From contig OY754980.1 in the NCBI GenBank assembly GCA_963576475.1, forward strand, positions 21,213,822 through 21,277,821: DNA of 64,000 nucleotides, given 5' to 3'. Every line of letters begins with the position of its first letter. The first letter of the stretch is position 1. Below, piece by piece: positions 34,845-45,568 of the stretch. The notes under the pieces were generated by a model. That model made no database searches and had not been told where the DNA came from. It saw only the letters and a list, made by a program, of their open reading frames with translations. A program made the translations under genes and the position numbers. Source of the stretch: Molanna angustata (lineage: Eukaryota > Arthropoda > Insecta > Trichoptera > Molannidae).

Positions 34845-35125
34845 GATTACATCTTCCTCTCCTGTTCCTTTCCTTATCCCTCAGTCTTCCTATCATTGCT
34901 ATGATTTGTTCTTATATGCTATCTTCTTTGTTTTTGTGTTCTTTTTTTTTCTTATTTTTATTACTTTTCTTCTGCTATCTTTATTTATTTTGTAATGTGA
35001 TTCACTTATTGCCATAGTACACATTGTTTTGTATATTACACATTTACTTCGGTTGGTTGCCATTAGGCAATAAGCCCGCCAGTGTACTTATTATATGTAC
35101 AAAAAGATTAAATAAATAAATATAA
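34845..35125 (+). mobile_element. LINE 3' UTR, copy 2
   Basis: Collinear with 20815-21060 and more complete: it has CCATTAGGCAATAAGCCCGCC and TGTACTTATTATATGTAC, then AAAAAGATTAAATAAATAAA. 5' truncated. Confidence 0.8.
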
Positions 35126-35485
35126 ATAATTTATAATTGCATTCCACAGTGTGACTAATAAGAACTTTGAAAAAAAAAAAAAGAATTAACCTACTTTGCA
35201 ATACATTGTTTATTCACAAATAACAAACAATCTTTGATTTACTTAAATATTTTACAATAAGATTTATAAATTCACACGGCTGATAAAATATCGATTGACG
35301 CAGTACGTTGACACTTCGAGAGAGCAATGCCTGGCGGTTGAAAAAATAACTATTTATATTTTTAATGATTGTTCTAGATTATAGAATCTTCCACAGATAA
35401 GTGTTGCCAAGTTTTGACATTGTAGTTATGATTTAGCTAATCACCACAGAACTATGAGCTGGAGAACCTTTACAGTAATCCTAAC
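35126..35485. other. No recognised gene
   Basis: AT-rich, with an A14 run near 35168. No domain. Confidence 0.4.
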
Positions 35486-35489
35486 ATAT

Positions 35490-35763
35490 TAAAATATATA
35501 AAAATACATCGTCTTCAATGGTTATGGCACGTTCAGCGAATGGAAGAAGGCCGAACCCCAAAGAAGATTCTCGACACACGACCGGAGGGGAGACGTGGTG
35601 TAGGGAGACCCAAGCTGCGGTGGATGGACGGCATACAGGAGGATTTAAAGACGATTGGAGAGTGCAGGCGATGGACCGGTCTAAATGGCGAAAAATTCTG
35701 GAGGAGGCCAAGGCTCACAATGGACTGTAGCGCCAATGATGATGATGATCATAATAATAATAA
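35490..35763 (+). pseudogene. LINE C-terminal fragment
   Basis: HRLQWLWHVQRMEEGRTPKK, GRRGVGRPKLRWMDG, IQEDLKTIGECRRW, then WRRPRLTMDCSAN and a GATGATGAT/AATAAT tail. This is the HVQRM...GRPKLRWMDGV..D region of insect LINEs. There is a frame slip near 35690. Confidence 0.88.
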
Positions 35764-35966
35764 TGAACACTTCCTTGCACCCTGCGCAAGTGGCGAGTTT
35801 ATTGCCGTATTGCAATTTCTCCCAACTAACCAGTGTGTCCAAGCCAAGAGAACCAAGGATTGCGTGGGAAATGAATTTATATTATAAATTTCTCCTCTGC
35901 TGAGGATCGAACCCTTGACGCCTGCACAGAAGCTAAACGGCTTACCAACTGTGCCACGGAGGTCGT
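35764..35966 (-). mobile_element. SINE family Z, copy 1 (tRNA head, LINE-like tail)
   Basis: The minus-strand head has GTGGCACAGTTGGTAAG (A box, about 35957-35941) and GGGTTCGATCC (B box, about 35915-35905). The body has AAATTCATTTCCCACGCAA and ends with GTTAGTTGGGAGAAATTGC and CTTGCGCAGGGTGCAAG, the tail shared with 37453-37740. Confidence 0.75.
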
Positions 35967-36433
35967 AATTTCTTTTCCAAGTGTCGAGTAATATCCAATG
36001 ACAATCACTCTTAGGAATTTTTGACCGTGTTTTTTTTATCTAACCATGACCGTTCTACATAAAGGCTGACAATTTGAGGGTGATTATAGTGTAGCTGAAC
36101 GAAGTCTAGGATAAGGAGGATAGGTATATAAACATACACAATACACATTTATACAATTTGATAACTAATAATAATTTAATATTGATATTGAGGTAAGAGG
36201 AATCATAGAGGTAGTATGTACCTAATAAACATAAAAAATAACAATAAAGTACCTACATACATACATAAGTGATGTATAGTTGTTTTTTTCTCAAAATAAA
36301 TAAATTAGTTTATTAATTTATGTAACAATTATTTAAATTATAATAGGCATATTAATTAATGCCTAATTTAATTTATAATCTTATACAAATGGCTTATTCT
36401 CTATCCGTTACAGAGTATTATCTAGAAATTTTT
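35967..36433. other. No recognised gene
   Basis: AT-rich, ending in a T23-T24 run (36430-36453) that precedes a SINE. Confidence 0.4.
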
Positions 36434-36453
36434 TTTTTTTTTTTTTTTTTTTT

Positions 36454-36598
36454 GTCGGCCTTCGTGGCTCGATTAGTAAGAACTCACGAGCCAAAGAGCC
36501 CGGATTCGATTCCCGGAGTCATGAGACATTTATTGGATAGGTACTTGGTTAATACTGTTTGTTATCCGAGAAGTATTTCAAAACAAATAAATAAATAA
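36454..36598 (+). mobile_element. SINE family W, copy 1
   Basis: tRNA-like head GTCGGCCTTCGTGGCTCGAT...CCCGGATTCGATTCCCGG (B box near 36504-36516), then a body with ACTTGGTTAATACTGTTTG and an AAATAAATAAAT tail. The same head occurs inverted at 63650-63722. Confidence 0.72.
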
Positions 36599-37450
36599 GA
36601 CTCGAATCGAAAAAAGGAAACATTAATTTCCAACGAAATATAACTACATAGGTACATAAAAAGTATTTTGTTAATATTCCCTGAAGATGCTGTCAATATC
36701 AACCCTCATTAACAGTAAATTTGAAACGCTAGATACAGCTTCCGTGAATTGCAAAAATTTTAATGATCTCCTCTGAACGGGCTGTTTTGTCTGCCTTGAA
36801 GATCTGTCATAGACAAATGCGGTCTTCGTAAATATAATGATCTCGGTTTACTTTAGAATGAAGAGAAAAAAATATATAGGCACTTTTGAATATTTATTTC
36901 ATTCACTTGCAATGTAGGTGTCTCTATGTAGGTGTGGCAATTTAGAGTTAGAAACTTTCTTTTTAACTTTTAATTTTCATTAAATAATACAATAAAATCT
37001 ATACCTATAAGTTAATATTTCTATTTGCAAGCAAGAATTTGACACAACAACCTTATATATGAAAAAAAAATACATATGCAACAGTTAAAAAAATTTTAAA
37101 ACACGATTTTTTTTCAATTCGTTACATTACTTCCCCAACCATTCAATTGTAATGGGTCGCCAGTATTGGAGAGGTCATTGCCAACACACCCAATCCATCC
37201 AAAAAGTTGTTGGTACCCCGTGCATACTCGCACAGACGTACCAACCTAATTTAGGCAATTTAGAGTTGCCACACATAGGTATTCAGTTGAGAGCACATTT
37301 TTTTGACAAGTTATAGGATACCACAATTTTTTTGTATTTACTGATTTTCTTATTATTTTTAAACAAATTAAACATTTTCACTAGATTTTAAAGAAAAACT
37401 TAACTTATTTACTATTAAAAACATAGTTTCGAAGACAGTTTTGTCGACCG
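36599..37450. other. No recognised gene
   Basis: AT-rich with poly-T and poly-A runs. ACCAACCTAATTTAGGCAATTTAGAGTTG near 37240 echoes GGCAATTTAGAGTTAG at 36937. Confidence 0.4.
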
Positions 37451-37452
37451 CC

Positions 37453-37740
37453 GCGCGCCGTGATATAGTTGGTAAGCTGTTTGGCTTTTTTGCAGGAATC
37501 CTAGGTTCGATACCCAGGAGAGTTACATTTCCTGAGTTGGTAGTCCTGCACTATAATATGCTTTACTCACTGCTCGTCTCCAAAAAATAAAAATAAATAA
37601 ATAATATTTCAAAGAATTTATTTAAATTCATTTCTCACGCAAATATTCCTTCTATGAGCTGGAAACACTGGTTAATTGGAAGAAATTGCCATATGGCAAT
37701 AAATTCATTACTTGCGCAGGGTGCAAGAAAGTCTTCCTGT
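37453..37740 (+). mobile_element. SINE family Z, copy 2
   Basis: Head GCCGTGATATAGTTGGTAAG (A-box region) and CTAGGTTCGATACCC (B box, near 37500-37514). The body has AAATTCATTTCTCACGCAAAT and ends TTGGAAGAAATTGCCATATG, TTACTTGCGCAGGGTGCAAG. It is collinear with the minus-strand copy at 35764-35966. Confidence 0.75.
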
Positions 37741-37852
37741 TCTTCATTCCATATCAGATCACTGCTAAGAAGGCAGATCTATCCGCCACAGTCCTGAACT
37801 TAGCCAATATCTCTGATGCCGGTCCACTCACGAATGTTGCGGAGCCATATGA

Positions 37853-37892
37853 TCTGGGGGGCAAGTCTGGCCCGACCGTCGAAATCAAAATC
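37853..37892. mobile_element. Foldback MITE end fragment, copy 3
   Basis: CTGGGGGGCAAGTCTGGCC then GACCGTCGAAATCAAAATCCT is the outer arm of the foldback MITE seen at 1781-1950 and 38660-38821. Confidence 0.65.
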
Positions 37893-38034
37893 CTAGTATT
37901 TGACTTATATCTATCGGCATAGATGAATCCAATAATAAATTAAGCTTATTCTAGTTTGCTCGCTATTTATTTATAATTTTCATTTACTAAGTTTGAAAGC
38001 ATCTTAATTTGGTTAAGTTATTCTTTCCCCTTTA

Positions 38035-38302
38035 GCGCTTTTGTCCCGTTTCTATCGGGGTACGCTTTGACCATGATCCTGGAATTGGCGAGTCTGGTTA
38101 TTACATTGAAGCGACTGCCATCTGACCTTCGTAACCCTTAGTAAGGGGAACCAGACAAATTGGATCATGGCTACACATAGCTAGTGATATAAATTCGCAC
38201 ATAGATTTTTTAAAAATCCAGAGGTGCGTGCCCCGCCCGGATTCGAAGCGTTGACCTCAAGCATGTGAGGCGACGATATTACCGCTGGGCTATCACCGCT
38301 CT
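38035..38302 (-). mobile_element. Lepidopteran-type tRNA-headed SINE
   Basis: The minus-strand head has GATAGCCCAGCGGTAATA (A box) and CTTCGAATCCGGGC (B box) around 38295-38235. The body has CACGCACCTCTGGATTTTT, CTGGTTCCCCTTACTAAGGG, GGTCAGATGGCAGTCGCTTC and CAAAGCGTACCCC, the order I associate with abundant moth and butterfly SINEs. It is the best single taxonomic marker in the window. Confidence 0.82.
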
Positions 38303-38659
38303 AATTTGGTTAAGTTATTGATACCTACAAATTGTATCTACATATCGGACGTCCTAAAACAGGTTTACCTAGTTGGACGTCCAATGAGACAATATAAAAA
38401 TAATACAGTATTTTATTTTCTTACCTTTAATTAGTTTGATAAAATTCCAAAATAAATAATCAACAATGTATTCATTATAACTAATAAGTACTACAAATTA
38501 AAAAATGATATAAGCTTGAACAATTTTTTTCTAAATGTTTATTTACGTAATACCTACGTATGTACCTAGTACCTAGTACCTATACCAGTATACTTACTTA
38601 TTGTTCATTCAATTTATTGAAAAAAATTATGTATTATGTACTTAAAATATTTATTTGAA
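38303..38659. other. No recognised gene
   Basis: AT-rich with clustered GTACCTA words (38550-38590). Confidence 0.4.
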
Positions 38660-38821
38660 TAAAGATAATTATTATAATTATTACCCATATCATGGATACA
38701 ATTATCATATGGAGTTCTATGACACCTAAAGATATTATAGAACTCTATATAATAATTATATCCATGATATGGGTAATCGTGAGGGTTTTAATTTCGCCGG
38801 TTGGACCAGACTTGCCCCCCT
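38660..38821. mobile_element. Foldback MITE, copy 2
   Basis: ATTACCCATATCATGGATA at 38678-38696 is matched inverted by TATCCATGATATGGGTAAT (38759-38777). The outer left arm is truncated; the right end is CAGACTTGCCCCCCTG. Confidence 0.75.
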
Positions 38822-39425
38822 GGTGTCTTCCTATTCCTCGGCGTTCCGTTATTTTGCCCTTCATAATCAGTTGGATCAGCCTATCATATTTTAAATGTTT
38901 CATTATATTATCAATACAATAATCATCATACGTGACGTATTAAAAAATGATTTGATACGATGCCGAGATAGCTAGAACATAACCCCAGTGTCTCAATTTT
39001 GGGTTTAACGTATTTATGGTAGTCGCGTCTCTATTCAGTTCCAAGACTTAACTGAATAATGTTATACACAATGCATCAATTAGGAGTCAAGCAATGTTTC
39101 ACGTTAGTAAAATAATGCGTTTAATTTCATTCACAAGTGTCTCACTGGGGACAGCTAGTTAAACTTCTATTCATGAATAAATAAACTAATTACCAGACTG
39201 TTAAACTGTAAACTGCAGTTTCTCAAAGTTTGTTTCTATCGGGACTTTGAACTGGAAATAAATCCGAAAACATAAACTGTAAATAAACAGTTGTTATAGT
39301 AATTTGCAAGGAGTCACTCATACCTTCAAGAAATACCGCATTATCTTCGGTATAAATAATTTTACCACACCTTACCGAAATAAGGCAATAAATATTAATC
39401 TTCCTCGTTTATCATCCTAACCAGT
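38822..39425. other. No recognised gene
   Basis: AT-rich; no domain seen. Confidence 0.4.
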
Positions 39426-39480
39426 AGTTGGAAGAAATTGCCACATGGCAATAAATTTGCTACTAGCGCAGGGTGCATTG
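39426..39480 (+). mobile_element. SINE Z / LINE tail fragment
   Basis: TTGGAAGAAATTGCCACATG, CAATAAATTTGCTACTAGCG and CAGGGTGCA match the ends of the family Z SINEs. Confidence 0.65.
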
Positions 39481-39487
39481 CAATATA

Positions 39488-39521
39488 ATTGCAATAAGCA
39501 ATTTCTATTGCTTATTGCAAT
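39488..39521. repeat. Perfect hairpin, 15-bp stem
   Basis: ATTGCAATAAGCAAT, loop TTCT, ATTGCTTATTGCAAT. Confidence 0.95.
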
Positions 39522-39539
39522 TTCTATTGCAAATTAAAA

Positions 39540-39825
39540 AAATTCGCGCAGCAAATTTCAGCGTTTATTTCGATAAACCAAATCAAACAAAGACCGTGCA
39601 GCGAGAAAATTTTAGATTTCTTGTATTTATTTCGATAAATTAAAGGACGCCAAGTTAGTTTTCTTGTGTTAATTTCGATAAATTAAAGGACGCCAAGTCC
39701 GCGCAGCGAGAAAATGTTAGTATTCTTGTGTTAATTTCGATAAATTAAAGGACGCTAAGTCCGCGAAGCGAGAAAATGTTAGTATTCGATTAATTTAAGA
39801 ACGCAAAGTCTACATAAATTTTCAA
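39540..39825. repeat. 62-bp tandem repeat
   Basis: About four to five degenerate units containing TTTCGATAAATTAAAGGACG and GCGCAGCGAGAAAATGTTAG. One unit is shortened (39644-39672). No coding content. Confidence 0.88.
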
Positions 39826-40900
39826 TCTTCTTTTCTTTTTTTTCGATTGCAATGCGAGCGAATGAAAAGGCCAAGTTTGAAGTTTTTATTTAGAAAAAGG
39901 TATATTTTCAAATTTTTCCGCACTGAAACCTTTTGGAACTGGGGCGCATTTTGCCTGGAGTTGAATAATAAAGCTGACCAATTGGAGAAGGCTAACGGTC
40001 GATAGGGAGGGACTGATATTTTTTTTGCCAGACCAGGGTTCTCATCGGACTGTGTTATGGATTCATGGTATTTTTGTATGTATCTTGGTTCCGACTTGTA
40101 ATTCCTTGTTCATGGAAACATCCATATTATTCATTGATCCAGGGTTCTCTGCGACAAACATTTCACTGTTAAACGCTATTTTTAGAATTTTCATTAAACC
40201 TTTAATATTGTTTACTACATAAACTTTGAAACAGCGTAATATTATTGAGAAATTAAAGTCACACGACATCATAAAAAGTGGGAATTTTTACACAAGAACT
40301 GCCATTCAGAGTTCCCTTGATGAAGTTGATTTGCACATGTTGTGAAAGTCGATGTGTAAGTAGTGAAAATTTGCATAATTCTTTCGTGGACTTAACAGCT
40401 CAACGGTTAACGTTAAATGTAAAACATAGGAAACTTTATGGCTGTTCCGTACATTTTTGAAATCGCTTAGTTTGAAGCTATTCGAGCAAAAACTGAATTC
40501 AGGGGTGCCACCCGATTTATCGATTCTACAAATAACTATTGTATTCTAATCGCTTTATATTAACTTTCAAATAACAACAATTTTATTGGGTAGTTACGAA
40601 TAAAATTGCCGCCATGACACAGGTCTTCGTGATGAAAACATCAAACCAACACTACCTACTACATAATACAATAAGTATATAAAAATTGTATTTGTATATA
40701 TAAATAAAAGTGTAGGTATTGTTGTGACATATAAGGCATGAGTATATAAATAAATAAACTTTTAAATATATATTGTTCAATCTTTTTAACGTCTATGTGA
40801 TAACATGTACAATAGTAGGTACTTATTATTTAAAAAATATTCAATAAAAATATAATAAATTGATAAAGAAATCAAATAAATAGATGGCATTACAAAAAAA
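39826..40900. other. No recognised gene
   Basis: Frames of 60-69 codons overlap on both strands at 40025-40460 with no domain. AT-rich towards 40900. Confidence 0.45.
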
Positions 40901-40904
40901 GTTT

Positions 40905-41530
40905 ATTCGTCACTTCATAGATGGCGATGTTGTTACATTTTATTCTTAAACAAAAAGATTTTCGTGATTAACATAATATGAACGTTCAAAAATCAGATAG
41001 ATGGCATAATTGATGAATACCTCAATAACACTGAAAAAAAAGTTATGTTAAAATTAACCAAACTATAGTGACTACAAAATTATTCGTTTTGTGCTACTAA
41101 ATATATTGTGTGTTTAACCAAACAATACAGATATACTTTAATTACTAAGAACAAAAGTTTGGCTAAAAACGCAGGTAGCCAGTTCGGTGGTCACAATTAT
41201 TTTTTTCAGTGAAGATGGCATAATTGATGAACGTTGCGCAAGCGCATAAAGTGATCAATGGCACAGGGTGGCGAGGGATAGGGAGGCATGGAGGTTGAAA
41301 GGGGAGGCCTACGTCCAAAACTGGACGAATAGTGGCTGATGATGATGATAAAGTGATCACGTAAACCAACCGGTAACAGGTTTTAAGCCCTATAGGTGCC
41401 TTGATTTTCCGGTTCTCCTAGAATATTCCAACTTCGTCTCTATTAAGATGTCAAAAATTTTTCATTAAATATCCTTGACTCCCGATAGGAAAAAAAATCT
41501 CATGTTTGCAACTATAAAAATGTTCGAAAA
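40905..41530 (-). repeat. Dispersed repeat Y, copy 2
   Basis: Shares AGATGGCATAATTGATGAACG, TTGCGCAAGCGCATAAAGTG, AAGCCCTATAGGTGCCTTG, CCAACTTCGTCTCTATTAAG and ATCCTTGACTCCCGATAGG with the copies at 25657-26135 and 61850-62345. It is interrupted by a LINE end (41257-41349). Confidence 0.75.
41257..41349 (+). mobile_element. LINE 3' end with target duplication, inserted in repeat Y
   Basis: AATGGCACAGGGTGGCGAGG, GGGGAGGCCTACGTCCAAAA, CTGGACGAATAGTGGCTG and a GATGATGATGAT tail, flanked by AAAGTGATC on both sides (41248-41256, 41350-41358). A 93-bp severely 5'-truncated insertion. Confidence 0.88.
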
Positions 41531-41554
41531 TAAATATGAAAGAGCTATGAAAAG

Positions 41555-41770
41555 GAGAACGAAGAACTAGAAGAACAGGAACAGAACCAGAGCCACAACC
41601 AAGTGAACGACATTCTGAAAGAGGAAAATTAAAGAAGAAGGATCAACAGACGAACATGAATGAGTCGATGCACGATGCGTGCCAAGATAGAGTAATAAAG
41701 CGCTCGGTTCTTTCTGCCCACCCAGTGAGAGACACGACGTGATGTTTACCTAAATCTATGTTAGACATGT
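41555..41770 (+). mobile_element. RTE-like LINE 3' fragment, copy 3
   Basis: GAACGACATTCTGAAAGAGG, CAACAGACGAACATGAATGAG, GATGCGTGCCAAGATAGAG, CGCTCGGTTCTTTCTGCCCA and an ATGTATGTATG tail correspond to 1575-1757. Confidence 0.82.
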
Positions 41771-42087
41771 ATGTATGAACCGCTTTAGAGGTTTTGGTAT
41801 GCTTGTTAAATTAAAAACTTAAAAAATAAATAAAAATACTGTACTTTTCGATTAAATTTCTAATGAAATTGCAAAAATTTGATATTCTGTCCAATTTTCG
41901 ATATGATTGGAAAGGCCATGTGCATTCACAACCTGTAAAGAGGTCGAAGTTCAATTTTGGGTGGTTTTTCTCTCCCACCTGTAAATTTATCCATCGTTCG
42001 TGGTGACATTGAGAACTTATAGTCCAGAGTTCTCTTCTAGAAGCTTGGCAACGTCGCTGGTCGCATTCTTCCGTGGGTAGACTGACG

Positions 42088-42365
42088 TTTTTATTTATTT
42101 ATTTTTAACATATCCACGTAGGGGACGCCAGCTATTAGGATTTGGGTCCATTTTACTCTTCCGAAGAAGCGCACTACGTAGCGTTGGGAGGGGTTTGCAA
42201 TCTAGAAAAGAGTTTATTAATTCGGATTTTAAAAAGACCCGGGTTGTACGAAGGTGGAAACACAGAATTCGGAAGATCGTTCCACAGTTCCAATTTCTTC
42301 CCAATGTGAAGTCTCGAATTTCTTCTTCGTGGATTATTCCTGATTATTGGACCACGCAATTATTT
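42088..42365 (-). pseudogene. LINE 3' coding fragment
   Basis: The minus strand reads RRRNSRLHIGKKLELWNDLP, NSVFPPSYNPGLFKIRINKL and FSRLQTPPNAT, a C-terminal stretch frequent in insect LINEs. It ends at AAATAAATAAATAAAAA (42089-42106). Confidence 0.72.
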
Positions 42366-42414
42366 ACTGGAAACGGCAGTTTTAAAATTGATCTTTTTCA
42401 TTTTCACTTATCCG

Positions 42415-42675
42415 ATTCTTCCTAGTGTCAGCTTTGTGATAACTGATAACCCTGAACAGACTTCGGAGCATATTCTATGGGAATGCACTAACTTGTCCGT
42501 GTCAACTTACCGACGGGAACTCTACAACGATATCCGAGGGAATTTTTTTGGACCCATTGGCCATGCGGACCTTATAGCCACGAAGAGCAACTTCAGGGCT
42601 TTCTATACTTTCTATCATGGGTCATTTTTATCTTCACTTTCAGTGAACGGTGAGCCAGCTGTTTCCTTATAATTA
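42415..42675 (+). pseudogene. LINE C-terminal zinc-knuckle fragment
   Basis: CQLCD near 42427, then DNPEQTSEHILWECTNLSVS, TYRRELYNDIRG and FRAFYTFYHG. A Cys-His cluster followed by an ILWEC motif is typical of I/R1-like LINE C-termini. Small insertions shift the frame near 42440. Confidence 0.7.
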
Positions 42676-43500
42676 GCTACCTTTGGTACTTTCAGTGCAG
42701 TGTCTGCAGGGTTTTAGAGATCTCCGGACTCTACTTATGTTCTTTATGTGTTCTTTCAGAGTTTGGAAAGGGGCCGTTATTAGTCCCCATATGCGACACG
42801 AAGATTTCCTACACATTGTCTTTTTAGGGAACTGTTGAAGGATCAACTGGCAGAAGACGTATTTAAAACAGGTGTACGAGGATATTAAGAGAGTCGCTGA
42901 AGAACGAGCTTAGTGAAGAAAGGAAGTTGCCAGGATTGAAAACAAAGAAGGAGGATATTTTATGATGGACAATACACGATCACGAATTCGGCACCTATGA
43001 ATAAAAATGAACTTAAACTAAATGGCACAACCCTGTTTCTGGGTAAGTTGTTTAATCTTTTGTAAAAATTTCCTTCATGTCCTTAATATTTAGCCTCGGG
43101 TCGTATTTTTTGCAACGCATAGCGTGCCATTTTCTTTAATTTGCATAAAATGGTTGCACCGCACCGTGCATGCGTCTGTCACAAAGTCAACCAATTATAT
43201 TGTATTGACAGACAAAGTGTCCCGACTATTTTGAAATATTTTTTATAAATGTCAGTGTTATTAATTTGTATGTATGTATATATTGCACGTCAAAGGAAAA
43301 TTGCCGGTAACTTAACAGCAAAAAAAGTGTGCCTACCTTGAGCGAAGATTCGCTGACGAGGTTTTGATGTATTTGGTATTCAAAATAATTAATACGGGAA
43401 AAAATCTATGCGATAGCATAGTCACCTCATGTATAAGGATCGCAGCTTTCATTGTTATCGAACCAATTTATTTATTTATACGTAACTTCGTGTATATGTA
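42676..43500. other. No intact gene; possible LINE debris
   Basis: RRYLKQVYEDIKRVAEERA can be read at about 42855-42912 but was not assigned. The rest is AT-rich. Confidence 0.3.
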
Positions 43501-43503
43501 TAT

Positions 43504-43575
43504 AATTTGTACACTGGCGGTCTTTTTACCTGAAGGCAATTTCTTCCAACTAACCAGAGTAAATGTTGAATATAC
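43504..43575 (-). mobile_element. LINE/SINE tail fragment
   Basis: The minus strand has CTCTGGTTAGTTGGAAGAAA, TTGCCTTCAGG and GACCGCCAGTGTAC, related to 35065-35095 and 37670-37700. Confidence 0.6.
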
Positions 43576-43734
43576 AATAGTAACCTGAGTAACTATGCCT
43601 ACCACTCCCCTATAGACCAAGGCTATATAGACTACTGTGGGGAGATATATTTGCCGACATTTCTCTATTTTAAAATCCAAAATTTTAAACATTTTAAAGC
43701 ATGACTTGTAAATAATGATCTTATTTTGTTTTTT

Positions 43735-43815
43735 ATTACCTATGTATAGTGTTTTATAATTGATATTATTATGTTTGTTGTACTTTAATTTTTAATTTGA
43801 AGTTTAATCTATTTT
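43735..43815. repeat. AT-rich unit flanking the Dong-type LINE, single copy
   Basis: TTGATATTATTATGTTTGTTGTACTTTAAT... resembles the units repeated at 45280-45460 on the other side of the LINE. Confidence 0.6.
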
Positions 43816-44026
43816 TTTTATACGGCGCTGGCCGATTTACTAATGATATTAATAACAATTAAGCACTACAAATAATAACACTCAATTATTATTATTACCA
43901 TTATACACTTCCTCAAAAGAATTAGCAGATCAATGCGTAAATTGTAATTTATTTAAAAGAGCAAAATAAAATGCAACAAACGCATCATCAAGCTTTCAAT
44001 TGGGAATAGTTCACCCATCCAGATAC

Positions 44027-44757
44027 TTAACATATCAAAGGATTAGACTCTGAGGAGGTCTCTATACTACCTAACAACCCTACTGATTCCCGAATATTAA
44101 CGTTTAAAAAATCTTTAACGATTCTACATGTATTCATAATTACCGTTTTTTGCATTTTTATTATTAAATTTTTCGATAAATCTATAATTTCTAAATTACG
44201 GATTAACGATTTTGGAATAATGCCAGTGGCTGAAATAATGAACGGTAATATTATTATTTTACGAGAATGCCAAAGTCTTTTAATCTCGTTACCTAAAGCA
44301 GTGTATTTTCTAATTTTTTCATCAAAAGTTTTTATAATATTACTAGAATTTGGAATAGCCACGTCGCAAATATATGTTATTTTTTTAATTTTATCATGTA
44401 TTATTAAATCGGGTCTGTTATGTTGAATTGACCGGTCAGTTAATATTGTTTTATCGTAATAAAGCGAAATATTATTATTTTCTAAAAATGAAATCGGATC
44501 ATATTCATAATATGGTTTTATGTTTATCGCGTCAATTAATTTATATTTAATAGCTAAATTTTGGTGTATTATTTTTGCTACTTGGTTATGTCTAAATGTA
44601 TATTCTGATTGCGCGAGAAAAGAACAGCCCGATATTATATGCTCGATTGTTTCCGGAAAAGCCAAACATTTCCTACAACTATCATCTACTACATTTATGT
44701 CTTTTATTATATATTTTTGATAATTTTTAGTTTTTATTACTCTATCCTGAATCGCTA
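44027..44757 (-). pseudogene. R4/Dong-type LINE C-terminus with restriction-like endonuclease
   Basis: The minus strand begins with DRVIKTKNYQKYII and a Cys-His cluster (SCRKCLAFPETIEHIISGC), then RHNQVAKIIHQNLA, LTDRSIQHNRPDLIIHD, YICDVAIP and NEIKRLW. RPD...D.AIP is the PD-(D/E)xK-type restriction-like endonuclease signature of R4/Dong and related LINEs, located after the RT. The part from 44665 is open for 212 codons. One missing base near 44760 separates it from the upstream frame. Confidence 0.87.
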
Positions 44758-45305
44758 TTATAAAACCTTATAATCCGCGTCCAAATCACCAATACTCAAC
44801 CATTTGTTTGACCAAATTTTGTCAACATAAGATTGGTTGAGAAATTTTGGATGTACAGAATGAATTATTTTATTTAGCCACGAATTTAGAAGGTCGTCAT
44901 TTATATTTATAATATTGTTATTGGCATTCTCGTAATTTAAATTTAATGTTGTTAAATTTTTGTCCGCCTCACAGATAACTTTATGCATTAAAGAACTCTC
45001 AGATTTTTTGTGAACGAAAGATTTTAGCGATTCGATTTGATTATTATGTAACGATGTTATTTTTATTATACCCCTACCTCCTAAATTCCTAGGCAAATTG
45101 ATTCGTTCAATCGCGCAATTAGGATGATGACAACGAAATTTAGTAAAACGCGTTCTAATTGTTCTTTCTAAACTATCTAAATCTGTTTTTGACCATTTAA
45201 TAATTCCAAAAGAATATGTCAATATCGGTATTGCCCAAGTATTAATAGCTTTAGTTAAGTTTTTAGCTGACAGATAATTAATATTAATATGTTTGTTGTA
45301 GTTGT
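44758..45305 (-). pseudogene. R4/Dong-type LINE, region between RT and endonuclease
   Basis: INYLSAKNLTKAINTWAIP, then LTYSFGIIKWSKTDLDSLER, RTRFTKFRCHHPNCAIERIN, LPRNLGGRGIIKI and WSNKWLSIGDLD. The TYSFG..KW...L..L.R..R....K...HH...A.ERL.LPR..GGRG pattern is characteristic of Dong-like proteins. The RT palm is missing, so the copy is 5'-truncated at about 45305. Confidence 0.88.
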
Positions 45306-45460
45306 ATTTAAAATTTAATCCTTTAACTTATAATTTATAATTAATATTATTGTTTGTTGTACTTTTATTTAAATTTGAAGTTTTAACTTGTAATTTATAC
45401 TTAATATTATTGTATTTTTTGTACTTTTATTTTAAAATTAAAGTTTTAATCTTTTGTATA
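45280..45460. repeat. AT-rich tandem repeat of about 60-65 bp
   Basis: Two to three units of the type AATATTATTGTTTGTTGTAC, TTTTATTTAAATTTGAAGTT, TTAACTTGTAATTTATA. Confidence 0.65.
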
Positions 45461-45544
45461 CTTGTTGTTATTTTAGTAGCGTCTAGCCCCTGAGTTTCTT
45501 TTCTGCATTCTTAGGTTAGGTTTAAGTTTGTGTATAATAATAAA

Positions 45545-45568
45545 AGCGACTCGCGTGAGCGAGTTGCT
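45545..45568. repeat. 24-nt hairpin word, copy 2
   Basis: Identical to 16373-16396. Confidence 0.8.

Noticed and set aside
39540..39825. CRISPR-like array
   Set aside because: Degenerate 62-bp tandem units, no constant repeat alternating with unique spacers.
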